A DNA stretch of 20,232 nucleotides from CAZMJG01 sp964576365 (GCA_964576365.1 CAZNUT010000025.1:1-20232), one strand, 5' to 3'; counted from the stretch's first letter, positions 1 through 6,745 are shown. Translations and numbers: made by a program. Notes: generated by a model not told the origin, from the sequence alone.

Positions 1-333
1 GGGCCGTATTCTCAGGCGATTGCCACAGATCATGAAGTATTTTGCTCGGGTCAGCTCGGACTAGATCCTGCAACAGGTACTCTCGTTGAAGGTCTGGAAA
101 ATCAGGTACGAAGAGCACTTGAGAATCTGAAAGCTGTTGTCGAAGCGGGAGGGTCGGATATGACAAAAGTCGTAAAGACAACGCTGTTTCTCACGAACAT
201 CAGTGATTTTGCCACGGTAAATGAGATATATGGTACATATTTTGCAGAGCATAAGCCGGCTCGCTCGACGGTAGCTGTAGCCGCTTTACCAAAAGGAGCA
301 CTTTTTGAAATTGAAGCCATCGCCGTTAAGTGA
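1..333 (+). CDS. ridA: RidA family enamine/imine deaminase, 5' truncated
   Basis: Reading frame 1 is open from the window edge to TGA at 331-333 and gives the last 110 residues of a RidA (YjgF/YER057c/UK114) protein. The piece starts GPYSQA, includes FCSGQLGLDPATG, and keeps the family C-terminal pattern with the catalytic Arg (KPARSTV) and the terminal Glu region (GALFEIEAIAV). Family members are about 125-130 residues, so roughly 15 N-terminal residues are missing. RidA hydrolyses reactive 2-aminoacrylate and 2-aminocrotonate to keto acids, protecting PLP enzymes. These enamines come from threonine/serine dehydratase, so a place beside ilvC and leuCDB fits. Its stop codon overlaps the first unit of the repeat arm of the next cassette. 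Confidence 0.95.
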   Translation, partial: GPYSQAIATDHEVFCSGQLGLDPATGTLVEGLENQVRRALENLKAVVEAGGSDMTKVVKTTLFLTNISDFATVNEIYGTYFAEHKPARSTVAVAALPKGALFEIEAIAVK

Positions 334-795
334 TTTTCACGGATATGTACGGATTTACACTGATTATTAAGGGATTTCTGAGATCGATATGGTTCTCTTA
401 TATGAAGAAATAACATACAAAGTGAGAGGTGTATTATTTGATGTTTATAACATACTGGGATTTGGACACAAGGAATTGGTTTATCAGAATGCACTTGAAA
501 AAGAATTTATAAAGCATAACATTCAGTTTGAACGTGAATTAAGTTTAACTGTCTATTATGATGATGAACCAGTTGGGCACTACAGACCAGACTTTATCAT
601 TGATAAAAAAATTATCCTTGAAACAAAAGCGCTTGAATTTATTCCGAAAAAACTAGAGACACAAGTGATCAATTATTTAAAAAGTACAAATTATCAATTA
701 GGATTACTCGTTAATTTTGGTTCAGAGAAATTATTCATCAAAAGGTTGATCCTGGATCAGCGCAAATCAGTATTAAATCCGTGAAAATCTGTTAT
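332..795 (+). mobile_element. Inverted-repeat cassette carrying a GxxExxY gene
   Basis: The gene at 389-784 lies between two inverted arrays. In the left arm GAT recurs at 332, 342, 352, 362, 373 and 382, a period of about 10. In the right arm ATC, its complement, recurs at 756, 766, 777 and 787. The best core is a perfect 13-nt inverted match, GATTTTCACGGAT at 332-344 against the complement at 777-789. The left arm begins inside the ridA stop codon. The right arm covers the end of the nuclease-like ORF and finishes about 20 nt before the ilvC ATG at 811. No target duplication is obvious. The boundaries are my estimate from the repeat periodicity, and calling it mobile is inference. Confidence 0.6.
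389..784 (+). CDS. GxxExxY family protein (PD-(D/E)XK nuclease-like)
   Basis: This 131-residue protein carries the family signature at about residues 24-32 (GFGHKELVY). Downstream it has YRPDFIIDKKIILETKAL, with the Asp and Glu-x-Lys spacing of PD-(D/E)XK nucleases. Length and the LVNFGSEKL.IKR ending match the GxxExxY family, which is widespread in metagenome-derived genomes and has no settled function. It sits alone between inverted repeat arms in the ridA-ilvC gap, and its last codons and TGA lie inside the right arm. An earlier start is unlikely because the left arm runs up to the ATG. Nuclease activity is inferred from the motif only. Confidence 0.85.
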   Translation: MVLLYEEITYKVRGVLFDVYNILGFGHKELVYQNALEKEFIKHNIQFERELSLTVYYDDEPVGHYRPDFIIDKKIILETKALEFIPKKLETQVINYLKSTNYQLGLLVNFGSEKLFIKRLILDQRKSVLNP

Positions 796-810
796 TAATT
801 TATATATCAT

Positions 811-1872
811 ATGGCACAGATAGATTTTGGGGGAGTTGTTGAAACAGTCGTCACCCGCGACGAATTTCCATTAGAAAAAGCACGTGAAGTCCTAAAAGAC
901 CAGACAGTCGCAGTCCTCGGCTACGGTGTACAAGGGCCTGGTCAGGCTCTCAATATGCGCGATAATGGTATAAAAGTCATTGTCGGCCAGCGCAAAGGCT
1001 CAAAGTCTTGGGATCGCGCAGTTGCTGATGGATGGGTAGAAGGTCAGACACTTTTTGATATCGAAGAAGCGGCAAAAAGAGGCACGATCATCATGTATTT
1101 ACTCTCTGATGCAGGTCAAAAAGCATTCTGGCCAACACTTAAACAACATTTAACAAAAGGAAAAACACTCTATTTTTCACATGGATTTTCTATCACTTAT
1201 AAAGAACACACTGGCGTCGTTCCTCCAACAGATATTGATGTCGTACTTGTGGCGCCAAAAGGTTCGGGACTTACCGTTCGCAGAAACTATCAGGAAGGAA
1301 GCGGGATAAACAGTAGTATGGCTGTATTTCAGGACGCGTCAGGCAATGCCCGGGAGACATGTATCGCACTCGGTATAGCTGTTGGCTCCGGCTATCTTTT
1401 TGAAACCACCTTTCAAAAAGAAGTGTACAGCGATCTCACGGGTGAGCGTGGCATCCTCATAGGTGCACTTGAAGGAGCTTTTGAAGCACAATATGAAACG
1501 TTGAGAAAGTATGGTCACAGTCCAAGTGAGGCATTTAATGAAACGGTAGAAGAGCTTACCCAGAGTCTCATTCGGCTCGTGGCTGAAAAAGGCATGGACT
1601 GGATGTTTGCGAACGTGTCTACTACAGCGCAACGAGGAGCATTTGACTGGAAAGATAAATTCCGCAAAGCAGCTTTGCCTGTCTTTGAAGAGCTTTATCA
1701 GGAAGTCTCCAGTGGTCGCGAAGCCAAGCGGGTACTTGAGAAAAACAGCGAGCCTGATTACCGTGAAAAACTTAATAAAGAAATAGAAGAAATGCGTAAT
1801 ATGGAGCTCTGGAAAGCAGGAGCAAAAGTACGTGAGCTAAGGCCAGAAAACTGGAGTAAAAGTAGCCAGTAA
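811..1872 (+). CDS. ilvC: Ketol-acid reductoisomerase (short type)
   Basis: IlvC converts 2-acetolactate or 2-aceto-2-hydroxybutyrate to the dihydroxy acid using NADPH and Mg2+, the second common step of valine, isoleucine and leucine synthesis in the cytosol. The N-terminal Rossmann motif is GYGVQGPGQ (about residues 37-45), with a cofactor loop VGQRKGSKSW. SHGFSI and VAPKGSG follow. The C-terminal knotted domain has the metal site SDLTGERG (D208, E212) and SEAFNETVEE. At 353 residues it is much shorter than E. coli IlvC. Stretches such as NSEPDYREK and VRELRPENW resemble Bacteroidota and fungal mitochondrial enzymes, from memory of those sequences. The last codons (SKSSQ) are read from the repeat array that starts at 1861. 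Confidence 0.97.
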   Translation: MAQIDFGGVVETVVTRDEFPLEKAREVLKDQTVAVLGYGVQGPGQALNMRDNGIKVIVGQRKGSKSWDRAVADGWVEGQTLFDIEEAAKRGTIIMYLLSDAGQKAFWPTLKQHLTKGKTLYFSHGFSITYKEHTGVVPPTDIDVVLVAPKGSGLTVRRNYQEGSGINSSMAVFQDASGNARETCIALGIAVGSGYLFETTFQKEVYSDLTGERGILIGALEGAFEAQYETLRKYGHSPSEAFNETVEELTQSLIRLVAEKGMDWMFANVSTTAQRGAFDWKDKFRKAALPVFEELYQEVSSGREAKRVLEKNSEPDYREKLNKEIEEMRNMELWKAGAKVRELRPENWSKSSQ

Positions 1873-2308
1873 CCAGACGACAGTAAACAGTATGTATCAG
1901 TTTTAATATGATCAAACATTTTCGAGAAATTGTTGTATGGCAAAAATCTCACCAACTAGTAATGGATATTTATCAAGTAACAAAATATTTTCCAAAAGAA
2001 GAAATTTATGGGTTAACTTCTCAAATGAGGAGAGCATCTTCACCTGTTCCAGCTAATATCGTTGAGGGATTTACAAGAGAGTCAATCAAGGAGCAAAAGC
2101 GTTTTTATGAAATTGCTGATGGGTCTTTGGCTGAGTTGAAGTATTTTCTTATTTTAAGTTTTGATTTAGGTTGTTTGAATAGGAGTGTCTTTGAAAAATT
2201 ATTGCAAAAAGCAGAAGAAGTAGGGCGATTGCTATATGGCTGGAAATCTGGCGTGAAGTCAAGAGTGAGATAGTACTGTCTACTGTTTACTGTAAACTGT
2301 TAACTAAA
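1861..2308 (+). mobile_element. Inverted heptamer-array cassette carrying an S23-like gene
   Basis: Five 7-nt units of the form AGTAnnC fill 1861-1895, overlapping the ilvC stop. Five units in the opposite orientation (TACTGTn) fill 2274-2308 and begin directly after the stop codon of the enclosed gene. The perfect core is 13 nt, ACAGTAAACAGTA at 1880-1892, inverted at 2281-2293. The units differ from each other at two or three positions but keep exact 7-nt spacing, so they are not a fresh slippage product. The leuC ATG at 2316 lies 7 nt beyond the right arm. In RNA the arms could pair and place the ORF in the loop, as in S23-bearing intervening sequences of some 23S rRNAs. Mobility is inferred. 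Confidence 0.7.
1908..2273 (+). CDS. S23-like four helix bundle protein
   Basis: A 121-residue, all-helical, basic protein. The signature runs from VVWQKSHQLV (residues 9-18) through FPKEEIYGLTSQMRRAS, PANIVEGFTR and RFYEIADGSLAELKY. This is the four helix bundle family related to proteins encoded in 23S rRNA intervening sequences and to the Avd accessory protein of diversity-generating retroelements, both linked to nucleic acid binding. No reverse transcriptase or rRNA gene is in the window. The ATG lies 12 nt after the left heptamer array and the stop touches the right array, so the gene fills its cassette. Cellular function is unknown. Confidence 0.88.
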   Translation: MIKHFREIVVWQKSHQLVMDIYQVTKYFPKEEIYGLTSQMRRASSPVPANIVEGFTRESIKEQKRFYEIADGSLAELKYFLILSFDLGCLNRSVFEKLLQKAEEVGRLLYGWKSGVKSRVR

Positions 2309-2315
2309 ATATATT

Positions 2316-3719
2316 ATGAAACAAACTTTATTCGACAAAATCTGGAACGAGCACATCGTCGAACAGGCGGCTGGACATCCGGCTGTCCTGTATATCGACG
2401 CACATCTCATACACGAGGTCACTACCCCTCAGGCGTTTGATGGGTTAAGAACGCGTGGCATTCCTGTCGCAAGGCCAGAACGTACGTGGGCGACTGCCGA
2501 CCACAATGTCCCTACCAAAGATCAACATCTGCCTATTAAAGAATTGTTATCCCGCAAACAGGTTGAGATGCTGGTGAAAAACTGTCAAGACTTTGGGATT
2601 CGATTGTATGGTCTTGGTCATCCATGGCAAGGTATAGTACATGTTATCGGTCCCGAGCTCGGCATCACCAAACCCGGCATGACTATCGTGTGTGGTGATA
2701 GTCACACAGCAACGCATGGAGCCTTCGGATCGATTGCGTTTGGTATCGGGACGAGCGAAGTAGAGCAAGTATTAGCTACTCAAACTCTACTGCAGCAAAA
2801 ACCTAAAACTATGAAGATTGAGGTGAACGGTGTTTTGAAAAACGGAGTGACTGCTAAAGACATGATTTTGTACATCATTTCACACTTATCAGCATCTGGT
2901 GGGACTGGATATTTTGTAGAATACGCGGGAGAGGCCATTCGTGCACTTTCTATGGAGGGCCGTATGACCGTCTGCAACATGAGTATCGAGATGGGTGCAC
3001 GCGGAGGTCTTATTGCTCCTGACGAAAAAACATTTGAGTACATGAAAGGTCGTGAATTTATGCCCGCTGGTGATCAATGGGAGCAAGCTGTGGCATATTG
3101 GAAAACACTACCAAGCGATGAAGGGGCGACATACGACCGTGTAGAAACATTTGATGCTGCAGATATTGAGCCGATGATTACTTATGGCACCAATCCGGGG
3201 ATGGGAATAAAAATAAATGGTAAATTGCCAGTCCCCAATGACCAATGGTCAGAGAGCGACAAAGCCCAGCTCAAGCGTTCATTAGAGTATATGGGATTAC
3301 ATGAAGGGGAAAAACTACTTGGTAAAAAAGTTGATTATGTATTTTTCGGCAGCTGCACAAATAGCCGTATAGAAGATTTTCGGGAAGCAGCACTCATTTT
3401 AAAAGGAAAGAAAAAGGCTGCGCATATTCAGGCGTATCTGGTACCTGGTTCGACTCAGGTTTTAAAACAGGCAAAAGCAGAGGGTCTTGATAAGATATTT
3501 GAAGATGCAGGTTTTGAGCTTCGTGGTGCTGGATGTTCGGCGTGTCTGGGTATGAATGAGGATAAAATTCCGGCTGGGAAATATTGTGTTTCCACAAGCA
3601 ATCGTAACTTTGAGGGGCGACAAGGTCCTGGGGCGCGTACGATGCTTGTGAGTCCGCTCACCGCTGCCGCAACAGCTATCACCGGCGTCATCACTGATCC
3701 AAGAAACTTTTACCATTAA
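2316..3719 (+). CDS. leuC: 3-isopropylmalate dehydratase large subunit
   Basis: LeuC binds the [4Fe-4S] cluster and, with LeuD, isomerises 2-isopropylmalate to 3-isopropylmalate in leucine synthesis. At 467 residues it has the usual bacterial length. The cluster cysteines are C347 (GSCTNSRIEDF), C407 and C410 (GCSACLGMNEDKIPAG), matching the E. coli positions. CGDSHTATHGAFG and STSNRNFEGRQGPGARTML are also intact. The start at 2316 gives MKQTLFDKIW, the normal LeuC opening, and lies 7 nt downstream of the heptamer array with no convincing Shine-Dalgarno. LeuD follows after a GIY-YIG cassette instead of directly, so the two subunits of one enzyme are split by an insertion. Confidence 0.98.
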   Translation: MKQTLFDKIWNEHIVEQAAGHPAVLYIDAHLIHEVTTPQAFDGLRTRGIPVARPERTWATADHNVPTKDQHLPIKELLSRKQVEMLVKNCQDFGIRLYGLGHPWQGIVHVIGPELGITKPGMTIVCGDSHTATHGAFGSIAFGIGTSEVEQVLATQTLLQQKPKTMKIEVNGVLKNGVTAKDMILYIISHLSASGGTGYFVEYAGEAIRALSMEGRMTVCNMSIEMGARGGLIAPDEKTFEYMKGREFMPAGDQWEQAVAYWKTLPSDEGATYDRVETFDAADIEPMITYGTNPGMGIKINGKLPVPNDQWSESDKAQLKRSLEYMGLHEGEKLLGKKVDYVFFGSCTNSRIEDFREAALILKGKKKAAHIQAYLVPGSTQVLKQAKAEGLDKIFEDAGFELRGAGCSACLGMNEDKIPAGKYCVSTSNRNFEGRQGPGARTMLVSPLTAAATAITGVITDPRNFYH

Positions 3720-3732
3720 GGTAAGTCGTATC

Positions 3733-4183
3733 AAACGTCATTGCGATCCCGATTACTGTTTGTGTAGCAATCGTGGAGAAGCAATCCCGTTATTTATAAA
3801 ATGAAAGAACTATCCTATATTTATATACTTGCTAATGAACGAAGAACAGTACTTTATATAGGCGTCACTAATAATTTGAAAAAAAGAGTATGGGAACATC
3901 GTCAAAAGCAGGAAAAAAGTTTTACAGGTCGATACAATGTTTCACGATTGGTATACTTTGAGCACTATGAATCTATAGAGATAGCTATTCAAAGAGAGAA
4001 ACAGCTTAAAGGAGGATCTAGGAAGAAAAAAATAGATTTGATTATAAAGAATAATCCGGAATGGAGCGACTTATATACAGAGTTATCTTAAATTCAATTC
4101 GTAACTTTATTTATTGGATGACTGTTGCGATTAACGGGATTGCTTCGTCCCACTGAATCAGCAGGTCCTCGCAATGACGTTTT
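3733..4183 (+). mobile_element. Inverted-repeat cassette carrying a GIY-YIG gene
   Basis: The arms are bipartite. The outer part is AAACGTCATTGCGA at 3733-3746, perfectly inverted at 4169-4182. The inner part is GAAGCAATCCCGTTA at 3778-3792, perfectly inverted at 4132-4146. The 22-31 nt between the parts differ. Each arm can also fold on itself, because ATTGC meets GCAAT. It resembles the dispersed CATTGCGAGG...GAAGCAATC palindromes I recall from many bacterial genomes. The right arm ends 3 nt before the leuD ATG at 4187, so the cassette supplies the whole leuD initiation region. Unlike the other cassettes the arms are not arrays of short periodic units. Confidence 0.65.
3801..4091 (+). CDS. 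Small GIY-YIG endonuclease
   Basis: This 96-residue protein is a single GIY-YIG domain of the small UvrC/URI-like class. It shows YIYILANE followed by LYIGVTNNL (the paired GIY and YIG strands), the catalytic Arg in LKKRVWEHR, and the metal-binding Glu region EIAIQREKQLKGGSRKKK. The ending NPEWSDLY is typical of the family. Such enzymes cut DNA, and free-standing small members are often found near repeats. Here it sits inside inverted arms between leuC and leuD. Whether it cuts the repeat or acts as a homing-type nuclease is inference from position. Confidence 0.92.
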   Translation: MKELSYIYILANERRTVLYIGVTNNLKKRVWEHRQKQEKSFTGRYNVSRLVYFEHYESIEIAIQREKQLKGGSRKKKIDLIIKNNPEWSDLYTELS

Positions 4184-4186
4184 ATT

Positions 4187-4852
4187 ATGAAAAACTCAAA
4201 TTTGATACATCTTGTTTCTACCGCTGTTCCCTTACCACAAGAGAACATCGATACTGACCAGATCATTCCCGCGCGCTTTTTAAAAGCGACGACACGGGAC
4301 GGTTTTGGTGAGAATCTGTTTCGGGACTGGCGGTACGACGCAGAAGGCAGACCAAAAACAGATTTTGTCCTCAATGATCTGACGTATTCCGGTCAGATTC
4401 TGGTCGCCGGGTGCAATTTTGGCTGTGGCTCAAGTCGGGAACATGCAGCATGGGCGCTTGTCGACTATGGTTTTCGCGTCGTAGTATCCAGTTTTTTTGC
4501 AGATATTTTCAAAAGCAACGCACTTAATAATTTTTTATTACCCATTCAGGTGCCCGAGGAGTTTTTGCAGCAGATGTTTGCGATGATCAGAGAAAATCCA
4601 AAAATTGCGTTTGAGGTGGATTTGGATGCTCAGATACTTAGGTGTTTAGTAAACAGTAACCAGAGTACAGTAGACAGTAATGATGATCATCAGATCGACC
4701 CAAAATTTGAAATAAGGTTTGAGATTTCGGCGTACAAAAAGATGTGTCTTATGAATGGATATGATGATATTGATTATTTACTGAGTATGAAGGAAAAAGT
4801 TGAACAGTTCGAGCGTAAAAGAGCACACGATTTCAGCCAAGGAGGAAAATGA
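4187..4852 (+). CDS. leuD: 3-isopropylmalate dehydratase small subunit with repeat-derived insert
   Basis: LeuD is the swivel subunit of isopropylmalate isomerase. The signature residues are present: PQENIDTDQIIPARFLK (about residues 17-33), GCNFGCGSSREHAAWAL (75-91), and SSFFADIFKSNALNN (101-115). At 221 residues it is about 20 longer than E. coli LeuD. The extra residues lie mainly at 153-168 (CLVNSNQSTVDSNDDH) and are encoded by a heptamer array at 4648-4682 closely related to the arms of the ilvC-leuC cassette. The frame continues through it to the normal ending AYKKMCLMNGYDDIDYLL, so the enzyme is probably intact. The ATG is 3 nt from the preceding cassette arm, with no clear ribosome binding site. 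Confidence 0.96.
   Translation: MKNSNLIHLVSTAVPLPQENIDTDQIIPARFLKATTRDGFGENLFRDWRYDAEGRPKTDFVLNDLTYSGQILVAGCNFGCGSSREHAAWALVDYGFRVVVSSFFADIFKSNALNNFLLPIQVPEEFLQQMFAMIRENPKIAFEVDLDAQILRCLVNSNQSTVDSNDDHQIDPKFEIRFEISAYKKMCLMNGYDDIDYLLSMKEKVEQFERKRAHDFSQGGK
4648..4682 (+). repeat. Solo heptamer array inside leuD
   Basis: Five consecutive 7-nt units with pattern AGTAnnC. Unit by unit, 27 of 35 positions match the left arm at 1861-1895. A 13-nt string, ACAGTAGACAGTA, is shared exactly with the complement of the right arm near 2274-2286. No S23-like gene and no second arm accompany it. The array is read in frame and adds hydrophilic residues to LeuD. Confidence 0.75.
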
Positions 4853-4877
4853 AGTTGAAATATGTATATGGTATGTA

Positions 4878-4883
4878 TATACT
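4878..4883 (+). promoter_or_regulatory. Possible -10 element for the 4914 gene
   Basis: TATACT lies 30 nt before the ATG at 4914, in an AT-rich gap of 61 nt after leuD. A GTATAT...ATATAC dyad (4864-4882) overlaps it. No good -35 is seen, and read-through from leuD could also supply the transcript. Confidence 0.35.
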
Positions 4884-4913
4884 ATAGGTATTTTGTAAGT
4901 TACAAATAATTAT

Positions 4914-5159
4914 ATGGATTACGCAGAATTTGGAAGAACGTCTGTTGAACTATTGCCTCGTCCAGTTGAACTTTCAGATTTAACTGTGGTAAATTCTTTT
5001 AGTAAAGTTATCGAAAGGCAGCCGTTGGAAGTGGTTGAAGCTCCTGATATATTTACCGATGCTGCAGGAAGAAAATATGTTTTATTTGCTACAGGTCAAT
5101 TTGATGAAGACGATGATGAAATATTAATAAAAGAGTATATAACAACCGAGAATGAATAA
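4914..5159 (+). CDS. Small acidic protein of unknown function
   Basis: I do not recognise this 81-residue protein. It is acidic, with a run of Asp/Glu near residues 70-76, no membrane segment and no cysteine. The middle (IFTDAAGRKYVLFATGQFDEDDDE) looks beta-rich. Its last 8 nt overlap the start of leuB, so the two are probably translationally coupled. That is the best evidence it is a real gene in the leu operon. A regulatory or structural partner of LeuB is possible, but nothing in the sequence shows it. It resembles the other small genes of the window in size and acidity, without clear sequence similarity. Confidence 0.6.
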   Translation: MDYAEFGRTSVELLPRPVELSDLTVVNSFSKVIERQPLEVVEAPDIFTDAAGRKYVLFATGQFDEDDDEILIKEYITTENE

Positions 5160-6243
5160 AAAAATTTTACTTCTTCCGGGTGATGGGGTGGGGCCGGAGG
5201 TGGTCGCCGAGGCTGTCAAAGTACTTCATGCTGTTGCCAAGCGATTCCACCACGCCTTTACCTTCTCAGAAGGACTCATAGGTGGCGCAGCTATAGATAA
5301 AACGGGTGACCCTTTTCCTCACGAAACAGAACACTTGTGTCAACGATCAGATACTATCCTTTTTGGCGCTATCGGAGATCCTAAATATGATCATGATCCG
5401 AGCGCAAAAGTACGACCGGAGCAAGGACTTCTGAAGATGCGCAAATCTCTCGGACTTTTTGCCAATGTGAGACCGATACAAACGTTTTCTTCCCTCCTCG
5501 ATCATTCTCCGTTAAAAAAAGAAATAGTAGAAGGGTCTGATTTCGTGGTGGTGCGCGAGCTCATTGGAGGGATTTATTTCGGTGAAAAAGGGCGAAAAGA
5601 TCGAGATAAAGCCGCATATGACATTTGTTCGTATACGACAGAAGAAATTATCCGCGTAGGAAGATTTGCGTTTCAACTTGTGAGAGAGAGAAAAGAGAAG
5701 AGAGAAGAGAGAAACATGTCGTCCAAATTAACTCTTGTTGATAAAGCAAATGTTTTGGAGACATCTCGTCTGTGGCGCGAAACTATTCAGGGGATTTCAA
5801 AAGAATATAAAGATATCGAAGTAGAATATATGTTTGTTGACAATGCCGCTATGCAGATTGTCAAGCGTCCTTCATCTTTTGATGTTATCCTGACAGAAAA
5901 TATGTTTGGTGACATACTCACCGATGAAGCATCTGTCATCACCGGCTCGATCGGGATGTTACCATCTGCTTCGATTGGTGGCGATGTTTCTCTTTATGAG
6001 CCGATCCATGGCTCTTATCCAAAAGCAGCAGGGCAGGGAACAGCAAATCCGGTAGGTACGATTTTATCAGCCGCACTCATACTCGAGATGAGTTTTGGTA
6101 TGAAAAAAGAAGCAGAATCTATCCGTACGGCGGTGACTAAAACTCTTGAGCAGGGAGTCGGTACAAAAGATATTTTCTACCACGATTATTCTTCAACAAA
6201 GCAAGTAGGAGATGTAGTATCTCAATATATTTCTTCGCGATAA
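5152..6243 (+). CDS. leuB: 3-isopropylmalate dehydrogenase with repeat-derived insert
   Basis: LeuB oxidatively decarboxylates 3-isopropylmalate to 2-oxoisocaproate using NAD+, the last step specific to leucine before transamination. The family is clear from LLPGDGVGPEVV (residues 7-18), FGAIGDPKYD, RPEQGLLKMRKSLGLFANVRP (substrate arginines), VVRELIGGIYFGEKG, DKANVLETSRLWRE, the metal-binding aspartates in TENMFGDILTDEAS, and PIHGSYPKAAGQGTANP. At 363 residues it is slightly long. An extra, very charged stretch (RERKEKREERN, about residues 178-188) precedes LTLVDKANVL and comes from a heptamer array at 5680-5714. The start at 5152 overlaps the upstream small gene by 8 nt. It converges with the minus-strand gene at 6248, only 4 nt away. 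Confidence 0.97.
   Translation: MNKKILLLPGDGVGPEVVAEAVKVLHAVAKRFHHAFTFSEGLIGGAAIDKTGDPFPHETEHLCQRSDTILFGAIGDPKYDHDPSAKVRPEQGLLKMRKSLGLFANVRPIQTFSSLLDHSPLKKEIVEGSDFVVVRELIGGIYFGEKGRKDRDKAAYDICSYTTEEIIRVGRFAFQLVRERKEKREERNMSSKLTLVDKANVLETSRLWRETIQGISKEYKDIEVEYMFVDNAAMQIVKRPSSFDVILTENMFGDILTDEASVITGSIGMLPSASIGGDVSLYEPIHGSYPKAAGQGTANPVGTILSAALILEMSFGMKKEAESIRTAVTKTLEQGVGTKDIFYHDYSSTKQVGDVVSQYISSR
5680..5714 (+). repeat. Solo heptamer array inside leuB
   Basis: Five 7-nt units with consensus AGAGAAG or AGAGAAA follow in register. They encode the charged extra segment of LeuB. The period equals that of the arms around the S23-like gene at 1908, but the unit sequence is different. A purine-rich run can look periodic by chance, so this is the weakest of the solo arrays. 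Confidence 0.5.
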
Positions 6244-6247
6244 ATTG

Positions 6248-6676
6248 TCAAAAATTGTAGCGCGAGGTGATTTGATTGTTTTCAAATGCAGGTCCGATTT
6301 CTACGAGTTGACCAGTCACTCCATGAGCGATAGGGGATAATTGTTCTCCTGTTACTACGCCATTGAGAGGATCGTATGTAATTTTTGCTTTTTCACCAAT
6401 TGCATTGTTATACCAATCAATTGGGTCATTTCCTGCATCTTCGGTTGTACTCAGAATATGAAGTAGCCCATTTTCTTCCCGATGTATCAGTGCCAAATCA
6501 TCATCAACTTCAACAATAATAACTTCACCATCAGCATTAAACTGGTCTGGTAAATGTTGAAGTGTCAGTGCCCGCAATTCTTCCTGCACTCTTTTTGTTG
6601 GTTTAGGATCACCTGACTTGATATTAGTAAGTGCGTCTTGAACGAGCTGTTTCACCCCCGGGAATTCATATGACAT
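6248..6676 (-). CDS. Conserved-looking protein of unknown function
   Basis: I do not recognise this protein of 142 residues. It is acidic, soluble and apparently alpha/beta: a helical N-terminus (GVKQLVQDALTNIKSG), a central strand-rich part (GEVIIVEVDDDLALIHREENG) and a C-terminal part that looks like a small beta barrel (GVVTGEQLSPIAHGVTGQLVEIG). An ATG 9 nt upstream at 6685 is in frame. I prefer 6676 because TATAAT at 6684-6689 overlaps the upstream ATG and sits 7 nt before 6676, the spacing seen at other leaderless genes here. It converges with leuB and lies downstream of serS, with a 60-nt gap. Confidence 0.7.
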   Translation of the reverse strand: MSYEFPGVKQLVQDALTNIKSGDPKPTKRVQEELRALTLQHLPDQFNADGEVIIVEVDDDLALIHREENGLLHILSTTEDAGNDPIDWYNNAIGEKAKITYDPLNGVVTGEQLSPIAHGVTGQLVEIGPAFENNQITSRYNF

Positions 6677-6683
6677 GACGGCC

Positions 6684-6689
6684 ATTATA
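6684..6689 (-). promoter_or_regulatory. Extended -10 for the 6676 gene
   Basis: On the minus strand TGATATAAT ends 7 nt before the ATG at 6676, giving a leaderless start. A 7-bp dyad (ACATATA-A-TATATGT, 6697-6711) lies just upstream of the hexamer and could be an operator. Confidence 0.5.
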
Positions 6690-6745
6690 TCAAATTACAT
6701 ATAATATATGTACTTAATTTATAAGATAGCAGAAAGCTACAGTAT

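Noticed and set aside
1908..2273. Diversity-generating retroelement (Avd-like protein)
   Set aside because: No reverse transcriptase and no template/variable repeat pair with adenine-biased differences. The protein only shares the four helix bundle family.
1..6243. Riboswitch, T-box or leader-peptide attenuator controlling the leu genes
   Set aside because: The gaps between genes are filled by the cassettes. I see no T-box consensus, no run of Leu codons in a leader ORF and no suitable terminator pair; the operon start is outside the window.
6236..6275. Terminator between convergent leuB and the 6248 gene
   Set aside because: Only a TCGCG/CGCGA stem of 5 bp with a long loop and no U tract can be drawn.
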